Under the pieces are notes generated by a model. It did not search any database, was not told the DNA's origin, and saw only the letters and a program-made list of their open reading frames with translations. Made by a program: the position numbers and the translations under genes. This document shows positions 7,845 through 16,335 of a stretch of 36,601 nt of DNA, one piece after another (within the stretch, counting starts at the first letter, position 1; each line of letters starts with the position of its first letter). The stretch is from Akkermansia sp. (lineage in GTDB: Bacteria; Verrucomicrobiota; Verrucomicrobiia; Verrucomicrobiales; Akkermansiaceae): the NCBI RefSeq assembly GCF_020860705.1, contig NZ_JAJBTT010000043.1:1-36601 (forward strand). Reading direction: 5' to 3'.

Positions 7845-8194
7845 AGCGGGGTGTTCTGATGTTCCTGGATACGGAGAAAGAAATTTCCCGTACAGAGCCT
7901 GAGAGCCACGGCATTCCATCTGCCGGGCCCGGCATGCCGGAGCGGTTTCTTCAATTCGTACCTTCTTTCTCTGGATAAAGTGCCTTGGCAGATCTGCTGC
8001 ATGGAAGGGGATTGGACGCTTTCACGGGCAACTGTTTTTTCTGGCCGTCCGGCTGCTTTGGAACGTTTACGGATGGCGGGAAGATGGAAGATTTGTTCCG
8101 TGGGAGGTCTCCGTGCTCCACTGATTTGCAGCTCCCGGGAATAAGGGCCTCCAGGCCCTTATAACTTCTTTCTCCGGAACGCTTGCAAAGATTT
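7845..8194. other. Intergenic region without a recognisable gene
   Basis: This 350-bp stretch has no supportable coding frame. Its only clear element is the hairpin at 8141-8162. Confidence 0.6.
8141..8162. repeat. Perfect inverted repeat, possible terminator
   Basis: ATAAGGGCC and GGCCCTTAT form a 9-bp perfect stem with a 4-nt loop. On the minus strand it follows the small ORF at 8195-8362 by 32 bp, so it could end that transcript, but no good T tract follows on either strand. Confidence 0.45.
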
Positions 8195-8362
8195 TCAACG
8201 ATAAAATACCTTCCCTATTTCTTTTTCCGCCTCAGATAAAAAAGATTCCAAGCCTCCATCTCTACGGGCTATCCGGTATTCTTTTGCGGCGGCTGTGAGG
8301 GTAAAGGCTATTCCAGGGGGCAGCTCTTTCTCCGGTTCCTTTCCTTGAAAGGAGAATGACAT
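8195..8362 (-). CDS. Possible small protein (55 aa), unknown
   Basis: From an ATG at 8362 this frame encodes a charged, helix-forming 55-residue protein (for example S-F-L-S-E-A-E-K-E-I-G-K-V-F). Its composition looks more protein-like than the extension upstream, which runs antisense into rarA. It is divergent from rarA and followed by a hairpin. No family is recognised and the Shine-Dalgarno is poor, so it may be a chance frame. Confidence 0.35.
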   Translation of the reverse strand: MSFSFQGKEPEKELPPGIAFTLTAAAKEYRIARRDGGLESFLSEAEKEIGKVFYR

Positions 8363-8435
8363 CCCGGTCGTGAAAGTTGCCGGATTCCGGGGATTGGTCT
8401 TTTCTCCGTCCTTCCGGCCGGGTAAAATATTTTTA

Positions 8436-9809
8436 ATGGATCTGTTCAGTTTACAGGAGGCTGAGGCACGGGAAGGCTTTGAACCCGGAGCCAACATGTC
8501 CGCCATGCCTTTGGCCGCGCGCATGCGTCCCCGCACTCTGGATGAGGTGGCCGGGCAGAAGCATCTGCTGGCTCCGGGAAAACTGCTGAGGCGCGCAATT
8601 GAAACGGACCGGTTTACTTCCCTGATTTTCTACGGTCCTCCCGGCTGCGGGAAGACCACGTTGGCCGCTGTCATTGCGCAGACGACAAACGCCCATTTCA
8701 TGATGCTCAATGGGGTGGAATCCAATGTGGCGGACATCCGGGAAAAGATCGCCCAGGCGCAGATGAGGATGAGCATGCATGGGCGGAAAACCGTTCTCTT
8801 TGTGGATGAATTGCACCGGTTCAACAAGGCGCAGCAGGACGTCCTGCTGCCTCATCTGGAAAAGGGAACGGTCAGGTTCATCGGCGCGACGACGGAAAAT
8901 CCCTACTTTGCGATCAACTCCCCCCTGCTGTCCCGTTCCCAGGTCTTTCCGTTGGAGCCCGTGCCGGAGGAAGAACTGGCCTCCCTGCTGAAGCGCGCCC
9001 TGGCGGACACGGAGCGCGGGCTGGGAGCGTACCGTGTGGACATGGAGGAGGACGCTTTGAACCACCTGGCCGCCAAGGCGGACGGAGATGCCCGGAAAGC
9101 CATCACTGCGCTGGAAGTGGCTGTGTTGTCCACTCCTGCGGCGGAAGACGGCGTTATTCATGTGAACCTCTCCGTGGCGGAGGAATCCATCCAGCGCAAG
9201 GCGATCAAGTACGACCGCCTGGGAGACTCCCATTACGATACGATTTCCGCCTTCATCAAATCCATGCGCGGTTCCGATCCGGATGCCGCCCTGTACTGGC
9301 TTGGCATGATGCTGGAAGCCGGGGAGGACATCCGTTTCATCGGAAGAAGGCTGGTCATCGCCGCGTCGGAAGACGTGGGTCTGGCGGACTCCAACGCCCT
9401 GCGCGTAGCGCTGGATGCGGCGCGTGCTGCGGAAATGGTCGGCATGCCGGAAGCGCGCATCCCTCTGGCTCACGCTACCGTGTATCTGGCGACGGCGCCC
9501 AAGAGCAATTCCGCCTACATGGGCATTAATGCCGCCATGGACGATGTGCGGAATGGCAGGACGCTTGCCGTGCCGGAACATCTCCGGACGCCCACGCGCA
9601 AGAAACTGGCCGCTGCCGGTGGTACGGATGCCGCCAGGCTGGAGTACCTGTACTCCCATGACTATCCGGAACACTACGTTCCCCAGGCCTACCTGCCGGA
9701 AGGCCGCGTTTATTACACCCCCACCGGGAATGGCCTGGAACTGCGCATCAAGGAGCGCATGGAATACCGCCGCAAGCTGGCGGAGGAAGCGAAGGGAAAA
9801 AAGGAGTAA
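8436..9809 (+). CDS. rarA: Replication-associated recombination AAA+ ATPase RarA (MgsA)
   Basis: This 457-aa clamp-loader-like ATPase acts at stalled replication forks. It begins with the family's P-L-A-A-R-M-R-P-R-T-L-D-E (about residues 25-37). The Walker A motif is G-P-P-G-C-G-K-T (67-74) and Walker B is L-F-V-D-E-L-H-R-F-N (121-130). A sensor 1 segment (F-I-G-A-T-T-E-N-P) and the C-terminal tetramerisation domain follow. The ATG at 8436 was chosen because a TAAAAT -10-like box at 8423-8428 sits just before it; the upstream GTG at 8370 precedes that box, and an ATG at 8496 remains possible. The gene is complete. Its last 228 bp recur, about 95% identical, at 15651-15878, marking it as the left edge of an insertion hotspot. 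Confidence 0.93.
   Translation: MDLFSLQEAEAREGFEPGANMSAMPLAARMRPRTLDEVAGQKHLLAPGKLLRRAIETDRFTSLIFYGPPGCGKTTLAAVIAQTTNAHFMMLNGVESNVADIREKIAQAQMRMSMHGRKTVLFVDELHRFNKAQQDVLLPHLEKGTVRFIGATTENPYFAINSPLLSRSQVFPLEPVPEEELASLLKRALADTERGLGAYRVDMEEDALNHLAAKADGDARKAITALEVAVLSTPAAEDGVIHVNLSVAEESIQRKAIKYDRLGDSHYDTISAFIKSMRGSDPDAALYWLGMMLEAGEDIRFIGRRLVIAASEDVGLADSNALRVALDAARAAEMVGMPEARIPLAHATVYLATAPKSNSAYMGINAAMDDVRNGRTLAVPEHLRTPTRKKLAAAGGTDAARLEYLYSHDYPEHYVPQAYLPEGRVYYTPTGNGLELRIKERMEYRRKLAEEAKGKKE
9562..9789 (+). repeat. Direct repeat A: 3' end of rarA (partner at 15651-15878)
   Basis: These 228 bp align without gaps to 15651-15878, with about 12 differences by hand count. The match ends at 9789, 20 bp before the rarA stop, and the sequences then diverge completely. 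The repeat frames the first cassette of the accessory region. Confidence 0.92.
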
Positions 9810-10150
9810 AAGCTGAGGAAAGTTTTTTGCATTTTTACCTATGAAATATATTTTAAAATATTGGGTGAATTGATTTTTATATCATTATATATCAATAAGT
9901 TATAACAATTTCTTTTGTATTTAACAAAAGAAATTGTTTGACTTTTTGGGTTGAGAGATGTACCGCTATTCTATTAATTAGCCTATAGGAATACCTATGC
10001 CGATGGCAGAAAAATTTCACAACTAGGGCTTACAAGCAACCAATAAAAGCAGATATAACTTGTTTAAAAATATTTTGAATGTCTTCATGAAAAAGATTAA
10101 CAGTATGTCTGTTCATTGATATATTGCAGAATTTTTATATACTTGTTCTT
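9810..10150. other. A+T-rich intergenic region after rarA
   Basis: This 341-bp stretch has no gene. It holds the hairpin at 9904-9938 and otherwise A+T-rich DNA that probably includes the promoter of the following gene, although I cannot place one with confidence. Confidence 0.6.
9904..9938 (+). terminator. Long inverted repeat, probable rarA terminator
   Basis: A perfect 15-bp stem (9904-9918 with 9924-9938, core CAATTTCTTTTG) surrounds a 5-nt loop and is followed by a T-rich stretch. It lies about 95 bp past rarA. The stem is A+T-rich, so its strength is uncertain, and it could work in both directions. Confidence 0.55.
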
Positions 10151-12671
10151 ATGAAATTAGCTTATTTTACAAGAGTTTGTAAATTTATATTAGTCATCCT
10201 GACATGTCTGGCTTATTGCGGTTTGGCTGAACTAGGAAAAGCTGCAAATCAGGTTGAATTTCCCAAAAAAATACCTGCTTGTCCTGCTGACTACCTGACG
10301 GATGGACTCGTGGCTTCAGACGGCTCGATTTGGGTAACAAGCGAAGGCAATGGGATTTATCGATACTCTCCTGGAAAGAACAATACTTCGAAAGACGCGT
10401 GGTTGGCGGCTACCTATTACTCGGGATTACCCGATACAGCCAATTTTTACGCATTAGCGGAAGATAAACAGGGAAGAATCTGGGCAGGAAGTGACAACAA
10501 GGGGGTGGCCGTTTTTAACGGAACAGAATGGAAAGTTTATAACCGTGAAAATGCATTGATAGGCGAACGTGTTTTCGACATAGCTGTTTCTCCCAAAACC
10601 GGAGACGTGGCGGTGGCTACCTCAGGAGGCATTAGCATCTATGATCCGAACAAGAAAAGCTGGTTCAGCCTGACGAGAGCGGAAGGCTTGGTAGAAGACC
10701 AAATCAGATCCCTTTCCTACGATACGGCAGGTGATCTTTGGATTGCTTACTCGTGCGGCGGTGTCTCTCAACTTTCGGGTAAGGACAATTACAAGATTCT
10801 TCAAACGGTGCAAGCGCCATGGTATTGGGATGAAAAGAGCGGAGCGCACCAGCCGTTAGAAACAACCGGGGAAGGAATCCCGTCAAATTTGTGTAATGCT
10901 ATTCTGACTCTGCCCAATGGTGGAGTCGTCGCAGGCACTAGTAGTGGGTTGAGCTGGATGGGAAACCGGCAAAGTGGGAAGTGGAGGTTCCTGAGAGGAA
11001 AGGACTATGTTGAAAAGAACAAGGGACTCATGAATCCCCCGGCTTTTGCCAATTCATCCCGAAACCGGACAGGAAATCTCCTGCCGGAAGATTATGTAAC
11101 CAGCCTGGCCTGGAGTAGCCAGGGACTGTGGGTAGGTTTCCGTGAAAAAGGAGCAATTCTCTTAGATCCATCAACAATGAGAAAAAAGAGAGAGGGGAAA
11201 TTTTCTGAAAACATCAAGACTCCTTGGGTAACTTCCATGCTCCCAATGCCTGATGGAGCTGTTTATGCAACGACCTACGGATTTAATATGGTGAAGATAG
11301 CTGAAGGGGAAAAAAATAGTACCTCAAAAATGAAGGTGCTGGGGCAAAACAAACTTCCGGCACATCCGCAAATTGCCAGACTGACGAGTGAGGAGGAAAT
11401 CATGAAAGAACTGGAAAAGAGGGAACGGCAGTTCAGGGAAGGGGACTCTCCTATTGTATTTTGGAAGGAAGATTGGGCGACCCAGGGAGACTGGTGTGAA
11501 CGGTACGGGACGCATAGGGCATTATTATGTGCGACCGCTCCGCCTCAGGGAGATGATGAAATCATGCGTTTTGAGGTAGCGAGGGGAGATGTCAAGATCA
11601 ATATTCGTGGAGAAGTCGGTCCGAACAAGTATGGTAACGATGATTATTATCTTCTGTTTTTTCAAGGCGATATTGTGGATAATCCCAATGTTCTCTACAA
11701 TCCTAAAACAGGTACTCGTGCGGCTGCTCAATGGATGGACAGGAAAGAAGAACAAGTGGATTATAATTCCCGCAACGATGGGCCGGATCTGTGGTCCGTA
11801 ATTGATATTCCAGAAGGAAAACATGAAGTAGCTCTCTATTTCCATAATTATGGAGAGAGAGGGAAGCGGCCAGTGTTACAAGGATTATTTATTGGAGGTT
11901 AGATCGGCTCAAATTCCTCTGCCCGAAGAAATTACTTGGGAAGAGGAGGTCTTAAATGCCATGAAGAGGCCTGTATTAGCAAGAACCCGCATATATGATT
12001 TTAAGGGATGTGGAGTATACAAATCGTTTTTTGTTGGTAAAGGAGGAAGGTATTACTTTAGAATCGTCAATAATTATTCATCTCTTGCTATATTGAACGG
12101 TGTTTTTATTACGCGGATTAACCCTGAATCCACACAATATGCACACCATGACGTTTTTGCCTATGCTCAAAGACCACCTCATCCGGAGGAAATCGACAGG
12201 AAGGATCGTGTTCAGTACTCCGCCTTACTCAAGATGTGGGATCAGGCTTCTTCCACTATTGCGTCAGGACAGTATTTATCCAAGAGTCGTAATTTATTGT
12301 ACTCTTTATACAGGCTTATGCACTCGCAACAGGGAGGGCAGCCAATTATTTCGAATTGGAGATGGTTCCTGAGGATGTGGAGCACAAAAGAACATAATTC
12401 GTTTGAAGATTTCATGTTGAAAACTTGGTATGCTGTGCAGGATACATTTCCTACGATGCGCAGTGAAGAATTTTTCCCATATAGCCCTCGTACAATTCCC
12501 TTTTCACCTAGAGAAATACGTGCAATGCAATGCATGGAGATAAACTGGAAGGATTATTTACCGGATTCCAAAAATAAGCCGGTTATTGATGCAATAAAAC
12601 TCAAGGAAAAGATTTCAAAAATGACTGACGAAGAATATAATAAAATGGAAGAAGAATTCTTGAAAAAATAA
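10151..12671 (+). pseudogene. Secreted seven-bladed beta-propeller protein, frameshifted
   Basis: The frame opens with a signal peptide (M-K-L-A-Y-F-T-R..., hydrophobic core I-L-V-I-L-T-C-L-A), then propeller blades of the two-component-regulator (Reg_prop) type such as G-R-I-W-A-G-S-D-N-K-G-V-A-V-F. It stops at 11902. The rest continues in another frame from about 11850 to 12671. Together they align from end to end with the intact 862-aa paralogue at 16328-18916. The shift falls at or next to a (GA)4 run at 11853-11860; one more GA unit would restore the frame. The C-terminal parts (a beta-sandwich-like region, then a helical region) lack the signal peptide if made alone. A TTG at 10124 is an alternative start, but the ATG at 10151 begins the signal peptide properly. 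Cause could be mutation, phase variation or sequencing error. The molecular role is unknown. Confidence 0.8.
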
Positions 12672-12690
12672 AACAAAAAAACAAAAAACT

Positions 12691-13089
12691 ATAAAGAAAC
12701 GTAAAAATATATTAACCGCGATAATTATTGGAACACAGACGCTCTCTGTTGCAAATGGAGCCGGTCTTGTGGGAACTATTGAAGGCAACGCTGTCTTTTC
12801 CAAGGATATAGGCGGTAGATTTATACTCATTGTAAGGAGGCAAGCTGACAAACTGCAAGTTAAGCCAAGCCTTTTTAAATATGCTTGGAGTAAAGAGGGT
12901 AAACGCCAGCCTAGTTTTGAATTGGAACCTAAAAATCAGCAAGCAGTTACTGTTACTCTGAGAAGAAATGATCATATAGATTCGGCAATAAGTTGTACTC
13001 TTAAGTGCGATGTAACCCAATCTAATAATACCAAAGTTTTTGTAAAACCTCTTCGAATCACAATGACTAATTTACCACCTAAACCGTGA
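12691..13089 (+). pseudogene. Small secreted Ig-like protein lacking a normal start codon
   Basis: The frame from 12691 reads I/M-K-K-R-K-N-I-L-T-A-I-I-I-G-T-Q..., a clear signal peptide, followed by about 105 residues of beta-rich sequence. The only start-like codon at the right place is ATA (12691-12693), with an in-frame TGA at 12661. The first usual start is a GTG at 12769, which would remove the signal peptide. It follows the propeller gene by 19 bp, as the intact small gene at 15970-16335 follows its propeller gene. Both share a W-S...C pattern typical of bacterial Ig-like (BIG) folds, although similarity is weak. It is either an ATG-to-ATA inactivated gene or one with a rare start. Confidence 0.6.
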
Positions 13090-13423
13090 TAAAATTGATC
13101 AATTTCAATTAGTTATAGGGAGATTGTTCTTTGCATGGCATGAATCCATGTAGAAACATAATTTTGGATAAAATATGATTAGATTATAAGAATGTTTCAG
13201 GAAAGCAGTTGAATTACATACTAGCGTATTTTACTTAGAACCCAAGTGAAACATATTCTGAATTTTTTATTAATATATTCAATAAATATTGATTTTATAT
13301 ATTTTTGAATATTTAAATAATGGGTACAGCTGATACTTTATGAAGGATATGTTTTCTATCCATTAGTGAGTTTATTCAGTTCTCTTTTTCTTGTATGAAA
13401 TAAGAGTTTTAAGAAATTAAAAA
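13090..13423. other. A+T-rich intergenic region, nothing recognised
   Basis: These 334 bp contain no supportable ORF, RNA gene or strong hairpin. They probably hold the promoter of the transglutaminase-like gene. Confidence 0.6.
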
Positions 13424-15285
13424 ATGATTGGATATTTAAAATTTATTATCTTTTCCAGTTTACTGGTTTCTTACGTGGCTCAAGGAGAAAAAATTTCCCC
13501 TGAGAATAGCTTTACTTCGTCAAGCTGTTCCATGAAAGAAGACAGTCCACTGAAACGCAAAATACGAGAAGAAGCCAAGTCGGCGGATTGCAAGCGAATT
13601 GCGCAATTTTGCCGCATGCAGGTTCAAGATCGGCTCAAATGGGGTAAATTCAATGATGAATCAATTGCTCAGGCTTTGGCTGACCCAGACTTGGTTCTGG
13701 CCAGCCATATTGCCCGGTATTTTTCCCAGCCAAAGGTTTGTGAAAAAAGTTCTTGTGATGCCTTGAAGGATCACAAGTTCGTAGAGTGGTTATTTACTTG
13801 TCCAGATTTGTTCCGGGATTTGGCCTTTGCCAATTGTGGATCATGGAACACAATGGGAATTTTGCGTTCTATCTGGCAAAAGGAAAACGGACAGCTTGAC
13901 GGAATTTTACTTAATCTGGCAGCCGGTGTTGCCCTGAATGCGCATGAATATTCGGAAGAGGAATTGCTCGCTAAGTATGATTTCTACAAGCAATCGTATG
14001 CTGACGGAAATCTTTTTGTCCAATTTAAAACTCTTAAACCTTGGGAGATGTCTATTGTCACCAAGACAATTCTCAATATTGGCCAAATTGATGACATGGC
14101 ATGGGCTCAGAATTACCTTGCTTTAAGACCGAAAATTAAGGAAGGAAACATAGGACAAACTGCTTGTGGATTAATTCCTTATCGAAGCAAAAACAAGAAT
14201 GGCGTTAGCGTGCATGCAGGGGCGGCTTTTTATGATAATAATCCCATCAGTTTAAAAATCTATACGGAATATGGCGGGGTTTGTGGAGCTGTTTCCAAGG
14301 GTGCAAGCGGATTCTGCCGCGTCAAAGGAATTCCCTCCTATCCCATCGGGCAACCGGGACACTGTGCCTTTATCTGGAAAAAACCAGGGAACCACTGGGT
14401 TATTGGTAACAATGTATGTGGTGGTTGGAATTGGTCTGAGGGAAATGGTCCGATACCTTGGAAGGGGCCGACGGCTTGCATTCAGGCGTTGGATCATTAT
14501 TTGGTGATGGGACAAACGGAGGAGAGCAACAATGCCTATTATTTTGCATTGCTTGTTCAGTCCCCTGAACTCAAAGATCGCTTACTGGAATATGCTTTGA
14601 AACAGAACCGGAAAAATTACCCAGCTTGGCAGGAGGTACTGAACCGGATGAAAAAAGACAGGGGATGTCCCCCGAACAGGTGCTTACAACAGCACTGGAG
14701 TTGAACGCCTCTTTTGAAGAAGAACCGGCAGTGCTTGAATATCTGGTTAATCACCATCTGGCGCCCAATGTTAAAAGGCTTCTTGATCCATTTCAACTAT
14801 CAGCTTTGATGCTGAACCGTGCTGAGACAGAAGAATCTCAAGATATTTATTTGCGTAATTTATGGAAACAGGCTCGGAAGGATATTCCGGAGCTTATGCA
14901 AATGAAAATGGTGTACGACCATAAGACGAGTACTTACTTGTTTGGAAAGTGGGCAGAATTTTATCGCAAGAATGATAAAATCATTAATTCCCGTGTCAAA
15001 ATGAGAACATCTGTCTTTCTACAGAAAACAATTGTCTCGTTAAACGCATACAGAAAAACGCGTTCTGAAATAGTCGATTTTTACATGAAGTTTCTGACAG
15101 AGTGGAAGGATGACCGTTATATTTCAATGGCACTGGACTTCGTAGAACAAAGTCTCAAAGAAATAACGGATCGGTCTGTTTTGAAAGATACGCTCAATAT
15201 GGGAGTTAAACTGGCAGAGCTTAAAAAAAGTGAACGAACAGCGGAAAAATATCGAGAACGTCTGAAGACATTGGATGAGGATTGA
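13424..15285 (+). pseudogene. Secreted transglutaminase-like protein, frameshifted
   Basis: The first frame (13424-14704) has a signal peptide and a transglutaminase-like core. The probable nucleophile is Cys287 in Y-G-G-V-C-G and the probable catalytic His is His313 in P-I-G-Q-P-G-H-C-A-F. Both fall at the same residue numbers as in the intact 742-aa paralogue at 20605-22833. The frame is lost near 14651-14673, where runs of A6, G4 and C5 occur. The continuation runs to 15285 in another frame; one extra base would rejoin them, for example R-G-M-S-P-E-Q-V. The C-terminal part is helical and, unlike the paralogue, has no discoidin domain. The first fragment still holds the catalytic residues. 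Substrate and role are unknown; such folds act as cysteine proteases, amidases or cross-linkers. Confidence 0.75.
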
Positions 15286-15575
15286 GCATACTTTTTAACG
15301 TCTCTAATGTTAAAAGCTTTTTAAAGTGCGTGGATATTTTTTATCTGAGGGATGTGAGTCCTATCATCTCGCGATGGATTAGTGATGGGAAGAACAGAAT
15401 TAACGCAGGTGAAGTTGTACTTTCTTGTGTCAAAACATCCATAAGATCTAGAAGGAATCATGTTAATAAAGGAAGATAGAAAAATAGTGTTTTAATGCGA
15501 TTCCATGACATGAGCAGTATGTGATACTTTAAAAAATTGTTTCCTTTACAAAAGAGGGATGCTATTCCGGTTTCA
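15286..15575. other. Intergenic region at the right end of cassette 1
   Basis: About 290 bp of A+T-rich DNA. A 65-codon plus-strand frame at 15282-15479 has no features of a real protein. Nothing else is recognised. Confidence 0.5.
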
Positions 15576-15657
15576 AAGAAGAAGGCAGGATGTTCTTTGG
15601 AAACATCCTGCCTTCGTGAAGGTTCTAATACGGTTGTTTTGTGCGGCTGCCGCTTGC
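15576..15657. repeat. Direct repeat B': copy of the right flank with hairpin
   Basis: About 82 bp resemble 19270-19351 (roughly 85% by eye, one single-base gap). It contains a 13-bp hairpin (AAGGCAGGATGTT at 15582-15594 with 15602-15614), equivalent to the minus-strand terminator of the thioredoxin-fold gene at 19276-19308. Here no gene is left for it to terminate. It appears to be an orphan copy of the island's right boundary. Confidence 0.8.
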
Positions 15658-15886
15658 CATGCCGGAACATCTCCGGACGCCCACGCGCAAGAAACTGGCC
15701 GCTGCCGGAGGTGCAGCTGCCGCCAGGCTGGAGTACTTGTACTCCCATGACTATCCGGAACACTTCGTTTCCGAGGCCTACCTTCCGGAAGGCCGCGTTT
15801 ATTACACACCCACCGGGAATGGCCTGGAACTGCGCATCAGGGAGCGCATGGAATACCGCCGCAAGCTGGCGGAGGAAGATAGATAG
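15651..15886 (+). pseudogene. Duplicated 3' fragment of a diverged rarA allele
   Basis: This is an in-frame copy of the last 76 or so codons of rarA, with its own TAG at 15884-15886. Relative to the resident gene the changes are mild (T-D to A-A, Y to F, P-Q to S-E, K to R), and several are silent. That pattern is typical of a related strain's functional gene, not a decaying duplicate. It lacks the ATPase domain and any promoter. It joins repeat B' at a shared CGCTTGC (15651-15657). Confidence 0.9.
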
Positions 15887-15929
15887 GCACGAATAATTTC
15901 TTCTCAAAAAATCAGTAAAACGGAATTAA

Positions 15930-15958
15930 AAAAGCAGCTTGAATTTCAAGCTGCTTTT
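15930..15958 (-). terminator. Bidirectional-looking terminator after the cassette 2 genes
   Basis: AAAAGCAGCTTG (15930-15941) pairs perfectly with CAAGCTGCTTTT (15947-15958). On the minus strand the stem is followed by seven Ts. It lies 11 bp past the stop of the small Ig-like gene at 15970. Confidence 0.85.
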
Positions 15959-15969
15959 AATGGCTATAA

Positions 15970-16335
15970 TTATTGGACGATAGTGATAAAGTAAGGGAGT
16001 GATTCTTTTGAACCGCATTTAGCAATTAAACTACCTGTTCTGTTCACAGTGTGAAAGCCTTTATTTGCTATCACTTCACATATGGTGGGTATTTCAGGAT
16101 ATGGATTTACTGTAAAGTATTTATCAGGAGTAGACCAAGTAATCATTTTCTCTAGCTTTTTACGTTCAATCTCATCTAAGGGATCGACACGGACGACGGC
16201 ATGATATGAAGATTTGGATTCGAGACGCAGCTCCTCCTGCCCTGCCACAATGGATACTGTGTAATCCACGTCAAGAGCAGACGATATACTGGAGGTACTA
16301 AGTATAGCGCAGGTTATTAGAATAATTTTATTCAT
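15970..16335 (-). CDS. Small secreted Ig-like protein, unknown function
   Basis: The 121-aa product begins with a signal peptide (M-N-K-I-I-L-I-T-C-A-I-L-S-T-S-S-I-S-S-A-L). The mature part is beta-rich and shows the spacing of a bacterial Ig-like (BIG) domain: I-T-W-S-T-P-D-K-Y-F-T-V-N-P, then V-N-R-T-G-S-L-I-A-K-C. Its ATG overlaps the propeller gene by 8 bp, with the stop lying inside the start region (ATGAATAA), so the two are probably translationally coupled and act together outside the cytoplasm. A damaged counterpart lies at 12691-13089. The Ig-like assignment is by pattern only. Confidence 0.7.
   Translation of the reverse strand: MNKIILITCAILSTSSISSALDVDYTVSIVAGQEELRLESKSSYHAVVRVDPLDEIERKKLEKMITWSTPDKYFTVNPYPEIPTICEVIANKGFHTVNRTGSLIAKCGSKESLPYFITIVQ

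Noticed and set aside
15282..15479. 65-codon ORF after the broken transglutaminase-like gene
   Set aside because: No start signal, signal peptide or family motif. Probably a chance frame in A+T-rich DNA.
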